From assembly GCA_013816505.1 (NCBI GenBank), contig JACDEG010000002.1, positions 1-42,199 on the forward strand: a stretch of DNA of 42,199 bases, in the 5' to 3' direction. The stretch comes from Pyrinomonadaceae bacterium. Its GTDB lineage: Bacteria; Acidobacteriota; Blastocatellia; Pyrinomonadales; Pyrinomonadaceae. The stretch's first letter is position 1. Every line of letters begins with the position of its first letter. The position numbers and the translations under genes are program-made. Below are positions 27,799 to 37,794 of the stretch, one piece after another. The notes under the pieces are model-generated. The model saw only the letters and a program-made list of their open reading frames with translations, was not told the DNA's origin and made no database searches.

Positions 27799-29029
27799 CC
27801 GGTCTTTGATTATGGCCCATTCCCTTGCGCATGAAATTTCTACTCTTCAGAGCGATGGCTTTTTCAATCGCGCACACCGTCGCCTCAGCATTCTCGCGCG
27901 GCGACCATGTTTCCATACGCCGACGCGCAGCCGCGCCCATCTCTTTTACGCGCGCACAGTCGTGGAGGATTTCACGCAAGATGGCGGCTAAAGCATCCAC
28001 ATCTCCGCACGGGTAGACGAAACCCGTCTCGCCTTCTTTGACCAAATCATAACCTGCACCCACACGGTCGCTGACTATCGCAGGCAGGCCGCAAATCATT
28101 GCTTCGTTGATTGGCAATCCATACGGCTCATGCTCGGATGGAAAGACCAGCACATCTCCGGCAGCGTAAACTTCCGGCAGGTGTGAGTATTTGATTAAGC
28201 CCGTGAAGCGCACGCGGTCGACGATTCTCAGCCGTTCGGTTTCGCTCCTGAGCGAATCCCCGAGAGGCCCTTCCCCGACCATCAAGAGGTAACTGCCCGG
28301 AACATTCGCCTGCGCGAAAGCCCTGAGCGCGTCGTGCGGGCGTTTGCGTGGGAGGAACTTGGCGCAGAAGACCACGACCGTGGCATCGGAAGGAATTTGC
28401 CAATTTTCCCGAATCTTCCCGCGATCAGTTTTCGCGGCGACGGCAGCGATAAAGTTGTTGTCAACGACATAAGGCGTCACGATCACACGCTCGTCGGGCA
28501 CGCCCAGCGAGCAGATAAAGCGTTTCGAGGCGGTCGAAGGAACGAGCACCACATCGGCCACGCGGTTGTAGAGGAACGGGAGAATCTTTTTCTTCCACCT
28601 GGTCTTTCGACTTGCGCCGCTCGCGGGCTCAAGATAGGTGGCATCGGTCGTGAGCAGGAGCGGCTTGCGGCAAAGCTTGGCCGTGGCGATTGCCAGCCAG
28701 AAACTCACGTAGGAATGGCCGAACACCACGCAGCAGTCGGACTTCAGCACCAGCTTTATCAATCCCGGATTAATCAACCCGTAGAACTTACCGAGGCCCG
28801 GCAGCGGAGAGTAGTTAGAGACTTCTGTCCACCTATACCCGTCGAGCACAGGCGTGTCGAAAGCCTCTTTATTCAAATACTCAGGGTCACGCCAGAGCTT
28901 CACGTCTGGGAGGCCACAGTAAGCCGTCAGCACGTCCAGCCTCGGATGCTCGGCCATCAACCGTAAAGGCACAGCGTTCTGGATGGGTTGAGAAGAGACC
29001 AGCAATACGCTGTATTTCGCTTCACGCAT
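27788..29029 (-). CDS. Glycosyltransferase family 4
   Basis: VVVFCAKFLPRKRPHDALRAFA, GDVLVFPSEHEPYGLPINEAMICGLPAIVSD. Confidence 0.9.
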   Translation of the reverse strand: MREAKYSVLLVSSQPIQNAVPLRLMAEHPRLDVLTAYCGLPDVKLWRDPEYLNKEAFDTPVLDGYRWTEVSNYSPLPGLGKFYGLINPGLIKLVLKSDCCVVFGHSYVSFWLAIATAKLCRKPLLLTTDATYLEPASGASRKTRWKKKILPFLYNRVADVVLVPSTASKRFICSLGVPDERVIVTPYVVDNNFIAAVAAKTDRGKIRENWQIPSDATVVVFCAKFLPRKRPHDALRAFAQANVPGSYLLMVGEGPLGDSLRSETERLRIVDRVRFTGLIKYSHLPEVYAAGDVLVFPSEHEPYGLPINEAMICGLPAIVSDRVGAGYDLVKEGETGFVYPCGDVDALAAILREILHDCARVKEMGAAARRRMETWSPRENAEATVCAIEKAIALKSRNFMRKGMGHNQRPVEF

Positions 29030-30140
29030 GTGCCAGGCTCTCCATCAATAGCCCTTTACTTGCCAGACACGCCGCGAGAGTCTGCGCATGAATCGAAAGG
29101 GTGTGAGTTTGGTACCAGTCGTAAGCATTGTCCGCAATCAGTTGATCGACAGATAATCTCAGTTTTTCATCTTCGGAATTAACGAGGCGGTAATGTACGC
29201 CTGGCTTGAGTCCGTCCGCCGGCGCGGCGCTGCCGTAGGCGGCGATAATCGGCACGAGCCGGTGAGCGCAATAGGCGGCGAAGATGGTGGACTTACCGAG
29301 CATTTCTGCCGGGTAGTCCAGCACACCCGCCACTGCATCGAGTAGAATCCCTCCTACTTCTTGCGCCGGCACCTCTCCGTAGGCGATGACGGGCGCATCC
29401 ATGACCTGTGCGGCATCGAAATCAAGTGGTCGCCCGATGTCCAGTATTTCTTCGATCTCCAGTACACTACAGATTCGATTCAACTCCGCAGCCGATCTTA
29501 GATACACCTGAATTCTTCGACCGCGCGTCCCGAAGACCACCAGGCGGCGGCGGCGCTCTGACAGCGAAGGCGGCAAAACTTCCGGCTCTCCGATACTCGA
29601 AAAGACCGGAAGGTGCTGCGACCGCAGGTGTGTGCCGAGGCCCATGTCGCGAACCTTCTCGGCGTAAGACTCCATGCTGGTGAAACAATGATCGCTCAAG
29701 CGTGCGAGTCGCGCCGCCAGATTTCTTTGCAACCGTGACAACCAGAAAGCGCTCGTCCACGGCGGACCTGACGCGTAAAGCTCATGGAACATCGTCAAGA
29801 GAAATCGCCCGCCGTCGTCGGCACGCCAGCGCTCGAAAGCATCCACCAGCCACACCGGACAACCACGTTTTGCATAACCGTATCCACCGTAATGAAGCAG
29901 CACGGTCATCTGTCCTTTACCGGACAGCAGACTGAATAAGTCAGCGGACGACTGCGCTAACAATTGGCTGACACTGAAACCCTCGATGCAGTCCGCACCC
30001 GACCGTGTTGGATCGCCAACAATAAAATGCGTCTCGACGCCGAAATCCTTGCGCATCTGGCGCGCAAGACTCAGCGCGTAGTCCCCGACACCATCAATTA
30101 CAGGTGGCAGGCGCGGAATAATAGAGACTAACTGCATCAC
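29022..30140 (-). CDS. Glycosyltransferase-like protein
   Basis: MQLVSIIPRLPPVIDGVGDYALSLARQM N-terminus and GT-B-like layout, but no clear GT4 C-terminal EX7E motif. Overlaps the downstream GT gene. Confidence 0.6.
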   Translation of the reverse strand: MMQLVSIIPRLPPVIDGVGDYALSLARQMRKDFGVETHFIVGDPTRSGADCIEGFSVSQLLAQSSADLFSLLSGKGQMTVLLHYGGYGYAKRGCPVWLVDAFERWRADDGGRFLLTMFHELYASGPPWTSAFWLSRLQRNLAARLARLSDHCFTSMESYAEKVRDMGLGTHLRSQHLPVFSSIGEPEVLPPSLSERRRRLVVFGTRGRRIQVYLRSAAELNRICSVLEIEEILDIGRPLDFDAAQVMDAPVIAYGEVPAQEVGGILLDAVAGVLDYPAEMLGKSTIFAAYCAHRLVPIIAAYGSAAPADGLKPGVHYRLVNSEDEKLRLSVDQLIADNAYDWYQTHTLSIHAQTLAACLASKGLLMESLAHA

Positions 30141-30287
30141 ACTCAGAATTGCTCCAACGAGTGGCTATAAACCGCTCCTACTGTCGAACAGGCAGAGGAA
30201 GTAATGCAAACTCGACCGCCGCATCAAATTGAGAATGTTTTTTATTCTCTGATGCATTCTTATTCCCGACACCGGATTCAACATTTA

Positions 30288-31358
30288 TCAGGATGCAGAC
30301 GCCAAAGTTACGTACATCTTCGCCACCTGCGACCAGTTAAATGTGTCATAGTAATTGATCGGGATTTCAAGCTCCCGATCTGTCAGCGTCAGCTCAACAG
30401 GTGGCGGGAACGGTATCAATGTTTTGAAGAATGGCTGTAAATCCTCCGTCCCCCCAGATTGGGTGGCAAAGACGGGCATTCCTGACTCAAGCATTTCATT
30501 CAAAACCAATCCCCACCCTTCGACCTTGCTCGTAAAAAGACCAACATCGTTATCAGCTAGTAAAGAGTAAAGTTCCTTTCTCTCAAATGAGGGGATGATC
30601 TTGATCTTGCCCGACTGAAGAAGCTGACGTGCACAATCCTTCTCTGCTCCGGAGCCACATCCCGCGATGGTAAAGGTGTCTTGCGGCCGCAGTATGAGCC
30701 ACTTTGAAATGAGATCGAGCAGGACGTCCGTGCCCTTGTGCGCTGTCCAGCGACCGATCCAAAGAAAACGAAGGCCATCGGTCGAGCGTTTCTTTCGTTG
30801 TCTCCGAACGGCGGCAAGCGCTTCTTGGTCAGATGTAGAAAGCGCGTTGAAATATGAAGTGAGTTTGCCACGCCACCACGGGAACCATTTTTTCATCCAC
30901 TGAAGCTCCAAGCTTCCGAGACAAAGGATGTGCCGTGATCTTCTCCAGCCTTGTAACACTAAGAACAGGTGATACAAGGTGTATGCAGAATCAAAGGGGA
31001 GGCGGATAAGCTTCCTTAGCTCCTCTTTGGTCGGCTTGTTCAGGCCATTTACGATGTAGAGAATTTCCGGCTGTGTACTACGGGCAATTACCGGTGCTGC
31101 TTTGCTTATCTGGCGCGTGATAAAAGTTGCAGGACAGTCAATCACATCGAATGATCTCTGCGTTCTAATAAAATCGTCGAGCTTCGACCGCATCTGCCGA
31201 AGTGTTTGCCACCATCTCGTATCGGGCGGCAGCGGATGCGGTGACCAAAGCGTGACATCGTGCCCCTGTGCGCGCAATGCATCGCTGAGATTAATCGCCA
31301 TCTGGCAGGCGCCGAATTCGGCTGCGAGCGGAGCATGTGTGACGATGAGGATGCGCAT
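30288..31358 (-). CDS. Glycosyltransferase family 4
   Basis: MRILIVTHAPLAAEFGACQMAINLSDALRAQGHDVTLW (start moved from 31442 to 31358), FLWIGRWTAHKGTDVLLDLI, GLFTSKVEGWGLVLNEMLESGMPVFAT. Confidence 0.85.
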   Translation of the reverse strand: MRILIVTHAPLAAEFGACQMAINLSDALRAQGHDVTLWSPHPLPPDTRWWQTLRQMRSKLDDFIRTQRSFDVIDCPATFITRQISKAAPVIARSTQPEILYIVNGLNKPTKEELRKLIRLPFDSAYTLYHLFLVLQGWRRSRHILCLGSLELQWMKKWFPWWRGKLTSYFNALSTSDQEALAAVRRQRKKRSTDGLRFLWIGRWTAHKGTDVLLDLISKWLILRPQDTFTIAGCGSGAEKDCARQLLQSGKIKIIPSFERKELYSLLADNDVGLFTSKVEGWGLVLNEMLESGMPVFATQSGGTEDLQPFFKTLIPFPPPVELTLTDRELEIPINYYDTFNWSQVAKMYVTLASAS

Positions 31359-31377
31359 CGAGTGGAGGACGTGATTC

Positions 31378-32499
31378 TCAGGCCGCTTGAGAGATGTGGC
31401 GCGCCGAAGATCGGGCGTCTTCATAGACCCGCAAATGCTCACGAACGACAGTTGACCAATCTAAGGATTTAACCAGTTCGCGGCAGCGACTCTCGTACTC
31501 CGCGTACCGAGTTGGCGGTAGGTTAATAAGATGGCGAAGCGCAGCGGCAATCGCTTCACCGGAATTCTGTTCGACGATGAACCCGGTGCGCTCATGGTCT
31601 ACGAATTCGCCCATCGCTCCGGCATCGGTGCAAACAACGGGCGTGCCGCAAGCCTGCGACTCCAATAGTGTGAAGCCCATCAGTTCAGGGACGGGCGTGT
31701 AGCTGCCATCGTAGGTCGTGTAAACAGAAGGGAGCACTGTCGCCAGAGCAGTGCGGTATTCATACAAGAGTCTGTGGTCGTTCGCATCGTGAACGAATTC
31801 GACTGCGTGATCGCCCACGAGTTCCCTGAGATGATTGTAGAAATCCTCGCTATACACTCGTCCTATTATCCTGAGCGTGAAGTCCGGACGCTTGAGCAGG
31901 CGAAAGCCTTCGATCAGATAGTTGATGCCCTTGTGCGGCAGGATGCGCCCGACGTAGAGAATCTTCTTTTCTCGCTTCAGTGAAGCGTCCGGGCAGAAGC
32001 GCGTGGTGTCAATGCCGCCCTTAATCAAAACTGTCCTGTCTTTCAGTTCGGGCGAAAGAAAGCCTGCGCCAAATTTTGAATATACAATCGCTTTTTGATA
32101 ACGGTTTAAGACGGGTAACTTCTGGTTGAGCACGAGGCTTGCGCCGCCACCGTAATCGGTCACGAAGGTGCGTTTGCCGAGCCACGAAGCAGCCAGGCAG
32201 GCCAGGTCGGAAACAAGCGTGTGGACGTGATGAATGTGGACAATATCCGCCTCTCTTATCGCCGAGAGATAACGGATGCTGAGGGGGTTAACCTTGTTTC
32301 CGTGAATGAAGCGCTTAACCGGATAGACTTCGATTTTGAGGTCGCCATGCCTGTCAGATTTTCGTTGCGATGCGAAGCTAACAAGCGTCGTATCGACCGA
32401 TTTCGCCATCCACCCTGACAACTCCGTCGGGTAGCGCTCGCCGCCTCCGATCACCGATGAATCGTCAAAGTAAGTGGGTGTGATGTGAACGACTTTCAA
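31378..32499 (-). CDS. Glycosyltransferase family 4
   Basis: ILYVGRILPHKGINYLIEGFRLL, ELMGFTLLESQACGTPVVCTDAGAMGEFV. Confidence 0.92.
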   Translation of the reverse strand: MKVVHITPTYFDDSSVIGGGERYPTELSGWMAKSVDTTLVSFASQRKSDRHGDLKIEVYPVKRFIHGNKVNPLSIRYLSAIREADIVHIHHVHTLVSDLACLAASWLGKRTFVTDYGGGASLVLNQKLPVLNRYQKAIVYSKFGAGFLSPELKDRTVLIKGGIDTTRFCPDASLKREKKILYVGRILPHKGINYLIEGFRLLKRPDFTLRIIGRVYSEDFYNHLRELVGDHAVEFVHDANDHRLLYEYRTALATVLPSVYTTYDGSYTPVPELMGFTLLESQACGTPVVCTDAGAMGEFVDHERTGFIVEQNSGEAIAAALRHLINLPPTRYAEYESRCRELVKSLDWSTVVREHLRVYEDARSSARHISQAA

Positions 32500-32514
32500 G
32501 TGTCAGAAGATCGC

Positions 32515-33033
32515 CTACTTGACGGCCTCAAGCTCAAAGTACAGGAACCACGCGGGGCAAATCCATGCGCATCGTTGCTCATAAAATTCTGGAAATTTGT
32601 TAGCCAGACGGCTGATGACAGACCTCGTCAGCCTATTACCGTTGAACTGCATGTGCTGTGCCCGCACACGGTATTTAGCGCTTGAGTAATAGGAGAGATC
32701 ATGCCCTTCGCAAAAGTAATTAAACGAGGAGCGGCTGAGATGCCATCGGTGGGTCGGGTCAGCATATGAATTTACGCAGGAAAAGTGTGGCGTCGTTATT
32801 TTGAGCAGCCCGCTCGGTTTCAAGATTCGATGCAGCTCTTCCATCGTCCTCGGAATGTCTGCCAGATGCTCTATCACATCAAGGCATTCGACATCGGAAA
32901 AAGAAGAGTTCTCGAAAGGATAAGGATATTCATCCAAGTCCCAAACCACGTCAGGCGCAACCTCTGGCGACTTATCCAATCTAACCACGTTCTGTTCAGC
33001 AGGCCGTTTGCCACACCCTATTGAGAGGATCAT
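32515..33033 (-). CDS. SAM-dependent methyltransferase (small, type 11-like)
   Basis: MILSIGCGKRPAEQNVVRLDKSPEVAPDVVWDLDEYPYPFENSSFSDVECLDVIEHLADIPRTMEELHRILKPSGLLKITTPHFS. Confidence 0.88.
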   Translation of the reverse strand: MILSIGCGKRPAEQNVVRLDKSPEVAPDVVWDLDEYPYPFENSSFSDVECLDVIEHLADIPRTMEELHRILKPSGLLKITTPHFSCVNSYADPTHRWHLSRSSFNYFCEGHDLSYYSSAKYRVRAQHMQFNGNRLTRSVISRLANKFPEFYEQRCAWICPAWFLYFELEAVK

Positions 33034-33045
33034 CCGAATAACCTT

Positions 33046-34377
33046 TCAAATTCCAGTTACAAGTCTCTCCCGTCTCGAAAATCCCTGATAAGTCAGCGCA
33101 GCGTTAAGTATAAACGTTGGGATGACAGAGAGAATACCGAACCAGAGCACTCCGTCCAGCGTCGAGATATCAAGCAGCAGCAGCAGGAGCACTTGGATGG
33201 TGAGAGTACCCGGTATGTTCAGCCATGAGTGCTTGATCCACGCCTTTGAGGAGTTGAGCGACCACATCGTGGCGACGATGGAACTGGAAGCGGTCATCAG
33301 CATCATCAGAACCAACTCGCTACGCAAGTGTGAGTATTTGCTGCCCAAAATCCAGAGCAATTGATCGGGGAAAAGCGTGGCCAACGCCACCAACATCATA
33401 CCGAACAAACAATAGCCGATGAGAATCTGCCAGTAGCGACGTTGCAATTGGCGCGGCGACTGGCAGCGCGCGAAAGTGGGCAGGACGATGCTGGTCATCA
33501 CCGCGCCGATGACGGAAAAGATAATCCCTAACCTTCCAAGCGCGCCGACCTCGGCAACGTTCCGTGTGCTTCCGAAGATGCTGATGAGCCAAACAATGAG
33601 TTGTCCCTGCACACAATAGAAGACGGCGTTTGGCGCTTGACTCTTGACGATCCCAAGCATTGTCGCGCGGTCTTCCTCACTAACGGGGGCATCAACGTCA
33701 ACGCTGTCCGTCACCCAGCGCTTGAGCAAGAAATATTGAATGAGCAACGCGAATAGCGCGGCGAAGGTGGCGACCGCCGCGTTCAAAAAGATGAAGTACG
33801 CCGCGACGAGCAAAGCCAATCGGGAGACGGCGCCCATTAAGTCCAGTTTCTGCACTCGACCAATCTGTGAGTGGAGACGCGGAACGTTCATCAGGACGCC
33901 GGTTGACAACTGATAGTTCAAACTCAAGAGCACCGCCAGCGTGATGACGCATGTATAAACGCTCGAAGCGCCGTTGCTCGTGAGCATCCAAACCAGAATC
34001 GGTGTCACGACCACGACTGCGACCGCCGCTAGGTAACGTCTCAAACGCAGCGCGGTGTTGATGAGCTGGCCGAAGCGGTGAGGGTTCTTCCACACCCTCC
34101 CACCTATTGAGGACAGGCTGATGCCGATGCCTGCATCAGCCAGAATGTTCATCGTGCTCTGCATGGCAAAGGCAATGGTAAAATAAGCGTACTCAGTCTG
34201 GTTCAGCGTTCGCACCAACAGAATGCTGCTCGCCACGCCAATCGCTTGCACAATCAATTGCGCTGAGATGAATTTACTGAGTGTCTTTCCCCAGTAAAGA
34301 ACGCGTGGAGGGGATGACTCGGCGGGATAGGCCGCGCGTCCGGTATTGAAAACAAAGCGCCTGTCTCTTATTTTCAT
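33046..34377 (-). CDS. Oligosaccharide flippase (Wzx-like, MATE/MVF fold)
   Basis: Polytopic; QLIVQAIGVASSILLVRTLNQTEYAYFTIAFAMQSTMNILADAGIGISL typical Wzx N-terminus. Confidence 0.85.
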   Translation of the reverse strand: MKIRDRRFVFNTGRAAYPAESSPPRVLYWGKTLSKFISAQLIVQAIGVASSILLVRTLNQTEYAYFTIAFAMQSTMNILADAGIGISLSSIGGRVWKNPHRFGQLINTALRLRRYLAAVAVVVVTPILVWMLTSNGASSVYTCVITLAVLLSLNYQLSTGVLMNVPRLHSQIGRVQKLDLMGAVSRLALLVAAYFIFLNAAVATFAALFALLIQYFLLKRWVTDSVDVDAPVSEEDRATMLGIVKSQAPNAVFYCVQGQLIVWLISIFGSTRNVAEVGALGRLGIIFSVIGAVMTSIVLPTFARCQSPRQLQRRYWQILIGYCLFGMMLVALATLFPDQLLWILGSKYSHLRSELVLMMLMTASSSIVATMWSLNSSKAWIKHSWLNIPGTLTIQVLLLLLLDISTLDGVLWFGILSVIPTFILNAALTYQGFSRRERLVTGI

Positions 34378-34409
34378 GCGGGCAGAGTTCAGTAAAAAAC
34401 GTTATAACA

Positions 34410-35198
34410 TTATCGAATGGCACGCTGGATGAGATTACGTGGGGAAAAGAACTGGCGCGCCGGCTCTTTGGTCTGATTGTAAGCAGGCATGCCGCTGATC
34501 ACCATCGCTGGCGTCTCTTCAACGCACATCCGCGCACGATTTTCGCCATGAGCTTTAATCAATACAGCATAAGCCTGGCAAAGAGATTTCCGGGGCAGGT
34601 CTTGGCCATGTGCATTGGAAGCAATGACGACCTTACTAATGTATTTGCGTACGCACTGCGCCGCAAAACGCTGCACCTCGCGTCCGTGTGCGCCGGTCAC
34701 GCTCGCCGCGTCTATCTGCAAGAGGACGTCGCCGGCGACCCATCGTTCCAGGCGGGACGGGTTTTGCCGAAGAGCAGGACTGCATTCGGGTCGCGAAACA
34801 ACGACGGAGAACCCTCGCCGGGCGAGTTCGCTCCACACCATTTCCGCTTCGTGAGGCGTGTGCAGTGACGGCATAGAAACAAGGATATAGCGCCCACCTG
34901 CGAGCGCTAGTTTCGCGCCGTAAGTGTCGGCAAGCTTCGGTAGGTCAGGACTGAACTGCATCAGAAAGCCAAGTTTCAAAGAAAGACTGACGCCCGTCTC
35001 CCGCTCTAGCGCTTCGAGGTTTCGCTGGCAATCAGTGAAAGCAAGGGGCGGCTTCGTGGCCCCGGCCTCCCAGCGCGGCGTGGCGACAATAGTATGCACA
35101 CCCTCCTGATATGCCAAACGGCACATCTCCAGCGACTCGGTGAAATTTTGCGGACCACAATCAGCGTGGCTGATGACATGACAGCGTAAATCAATCAT
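34410..35198 (-). CDS. CpsB/YwqE-like PHP-domain protein with degenerate metal site (probable pseudophosphatase)
   Basis: MIDLRCHVISHADCGPQNFTESLEMCRLAYQEGVHTIVATPR aligns by eye to CpsB (MIDIHxHILPGxDDG...ATPH), but most His/Asp/Glu ligands are replaced. Confidence 0.75.
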   Translation of the reverse strand: MIDLRCHVISHADCGPQNFTESLEMCRLAYQEGVHTIVATPRWEAGATKPPLAFTDCQRNLEALERETGVSLSLKLGFLMQFSPDLPKLADTYGAKLALAGGRYILVSMPSLHTPHEAEMVWSELARRGFSVVVSRPECSPALRQNPSRLERWVAGDVLLQIDAASVTGAHGREVQRFAAQCVRKYISKVVIASNAHGQDLPRKSLCQAYAVLIKAHGENRARMCVEETPAMVISGMPAYNQTKEPARQFFSPRNLIQRAIR

Positions 35199-35250
35199 GA
35201 GAACAATGACTCCGTCGTAAACAAAGTTTTTGAGGACTCGGGCGAAAGTC

Positions 35251-37704
35251 TCAAGCGCCGGAGGCCATTTGGTCGGTCTCTTCTACCGGGCGGCCGTTAG
35301 ACTCCTGATAGTACTGACGGTAATAGTAGTAATCCTGCGAGCGCGTGCTGACGTTATTAAGGATTACACCAAAGATCTTGGAGCCGACATCGGATAAGAG
35401 TTGCCGCGCGCGGCGGACGGCTTGACGGGAAGTTTTCCCGCTATGCACGACGAGCAGCACACCGTCTACCATCGTTGAGATGACGACTCCGTCAGTGAAG
35501 GACCCGATGGGCGGCGAGTCGAAGACAACATGCGTGAAACTGGATTCGAGAATCGCGATGAGCCTCACCATCTGTTCGGAACTGAGGAGTTCTGCCGGGT
35601 TAGGGGGGATAGTTCCCGAGGGCAGCAGATACAGGCCGCTCGGATCATGCTGAAAGATGATGCAGAGTATCTGCGCCTCATTCATGTCACTTGCAAGAAT
35701 GGTGCTCAAGCCACTTTGATTCTCGATCTCGAAAATGGAGTGGACGCGCGGGCGGCGCATGTCGGCGTCAACGAGCAGCACCTTGGCTCCGGTTTGCGCA
35801 AGACTAAGCGCCGTGTTGACCGCCGTTGTGGTCTTTCCTTCACTCGGCACGCCCGACGTGACCAGCAGCGACTTCGGCGCGCGCCCTGCCGTTGACAGGA
35901 GCACAGAGGTGCGTAAGTGTCTGTAGGCTTCCGCGAGCGGCGCGGGCGCGTCAGGATTCATCATCAGCTCAGGAGCCATGTGCCCGTTACGGCGCTCCGA
36001 AGCGCGTGTTGAAGCAACCAGCCGTCGTTTCGACGAGCCGCTGACAGAAGGAATCACGGCGAGCGCAGGTAAGTGAAGCAATCTCTCCAAATCGTCGGTT
36101 GAACGAACCGAGTCGTTCAGGTACTCGAGGAAGATTGCCAGACCCACGCCGGCTGCAAGAGAAGAGAAGAGGGCGAGCAAAACGCTTCGCAGACGCTGCG
36201 GGCCCGTCGGCACATCGGGCACCAGCGCGTAGTCGAGGACGTAAATGTTGTTGGGCGTTCCCGCCAGAATCACATCGTTCTCTTTTGAGCGCTGGAGCAG
36301 TCCGTCGAGCAGGGTCTTATTCGTCGCAATCTCCTGCTGGATGATGCGGTAATTGATCGCGGCTTCGTTCTGTGCGACCGTCTCGCCGCGTTGCCTGCTG
36401 AAGGAATCTCTGAGCGCTTTCTCGCGGTTAAGCGCCTGGCGGTAGCGCGTTTCGAGATTAGTGGTGATGACTGACATCGCATTACTGCGCATGTCGCTCA
36501 CCTGCTTTTCGAGGACAGCGATTTGCTGCTTGACCTCTTTGACTTCCGGCCACGCCTGAGTGTTCTCGACGAGCAGTTGCGCCAATTTCTCGCGCAGCGC
36601 GGCCAACCTCTTCTCACCATCTTTGATTTCCGTCGCGTCCCTTTGGGCTAAAGCACTGGCCGCGCCGGGAGCGAGCGCAGCGCGGTAGGCGGCCTCGGCA
36701 TCGCCGCGCGCGTTTTCTGCTTCGAGCAATTGACCGTTGAGTCCCGCGAGACGTTCGACAACAGTGTTCTGGCTGGCGTCGAGCGAGATGATCTGGTTGT
36801 TCTTGGCGTAGTTGACAAGCCGCTCTCCGCCGCTGCGAATTTGCGCCTGCAAGTCCGCGACGCGTTTTTGCAGGAAATCTCCGGCGGAGGCGTTGGTCTC
36901 GGTCTTCTTCTCGAGGTTTAAGAGCGCGAAGGCATCGGCCACGGCGTTGACGATCTTCGCGGCTATTTGCGGGTCGGCGTGAGTGAAACTGATGTCAATG
37001 AGTCTCGTGTCTTTCACCCACGAACCTGTCCGCGTCTCCTTGACCGGCTCTATTTTGAGTCCACGCCTGATAGCATCAACTGAGGGGGCGAGGCGCTTCG
37101 CTTCAATCATGTCGTCGCGCGATGTGGCCGGCGCCACCGTTCCCGTCAGTGGCACCTCTTCGGCCGTCGTCTTCTTCTGCTGCGCACCGTTACTATCACT
37201 GCTGCCCATGCCGACCACGCGCAAGAGATTCTGCCAAAGGGAGCGGTTCTGTTCAGTCTGTGGTCTGAGGAATGCTTGGTTATGTTCGAGGTCGAGCGTC
37301 TTCACGACGCGTCGCAAGAGTCCCGGGCTGGTCAAAATTTGCAGTTGTGTGTTGAAGTAGGTCGGATCATTTGTCGGGTTGTTGATCACGACAGAAGAGG
37401 CATTGGCCGTCGCGCCAGCCGCCAGATTGTTCTCCAGATCAACCTGCACTCGCACCTGGGCGGTGTAAATGTCGGGCTGGCGTGCTGCGTTGATGGCTGC
37501 CAGCATCGTCACCGCCACCGTAATAGCGAGGACCAGCCACAGGTGCTTGCGCACCGCACGCCAGTATTCGCGCAGTTGATTCTCATCGCCGCCATCCTCC
37601 ACACCGTAACTGGCATATGACGGCGGCAACGGAGGAGTTTCGATAAGTTTTTCTAAACCTTGCACTGCCGCCAGGGCCCTTTTTTTCCCATCTTCTTGCA
37701 TCAC
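35251..37704 (-). CDS. wzc: Polysaccharide biosynthesis tyrosine autokinase (Wzc/BY-kinase)
   Basis: N-terminal Wzz-type domain, LLVTSGVPSEGKTTTAVNTALSLAQTGAKVLLVDADMRRPRVHSIF Walker motifs, C-terminal Tyr cluster DYYYYRQYYQES. Confidence 0.93.
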   Translation of the reverse strand: MMQEDGKKRALAAVQGLEKLIETPPLPPSYASYGVEDGGDENQLREYWRAVRKHLWLVLAITVAVTMLAAINAARQPDIYTAQVRVQVDLENNLAAGATANASSVVINNPTNDPTYFNTQLQILTSPGLLRRVVKTLDLEHNQAFLRPQTEQNRSLWQNLLRVVGMGSSDSNGAQQKKTTAEEVPLTGTVAPATSRDDMIEAKRLAPSVDAIRRGLKIEPVKETRTGSWVKDTRLIDISFTHADPQIAAKIVNAVADAFALLNLEKKTETNASAGDFLQKRVADLQAQIRSGGERLVNYAKNNQIISLDASQNTVVERLAGLNGQLLEAENARGDAEAAYRAALAPGAASALAQRDATEIKDGEKRLAALREKLAQLLVENTQAWPEVKEVKQQIAVLEKQVSDMRSNAMSVITTNLETRYRQALNREKALRDSFSRQRGETVAQNEAAINYRIIQQEIATNKTLLDGLLQRSKENDVILAGTPNNIYVLDYALVPDVPTGPQRLRSVLLALFSSLAAGVGLAIFLEYLNDSVRSTDDLERLLHLPALAVIPSVSGSSKRRLVASTRASERRNGHMAPELMMNPDAPAPLAEAYRHLRTSVLLSTAGRAPKSLLVTSGVPSEGKTTTAVNTALSLAQTGAKVLLVDADMRRPRVHSIFEIENQSGLSTILASDMNEAQILCIIFQHDPSGLYLLPSGTIPPNPAELLSSEQMVRLIAILESSFTHVVFDSPPIGSFTDGVVISTMVDGVLLVVHSGKTSRQAVRRARQLLSDVGSKIFGVILNNVSTRSQDYYYYRQYYQESNGRPVEETDQMASGA

Positions 37705-37794
37705 AGCACCTGAAACTTCAACACGGGTTTATGGTTTAACTGTCGTCAGACAATTAACAGGAACTTAAGCTTTAAGGGTAAGAGCAGTCTGTCG

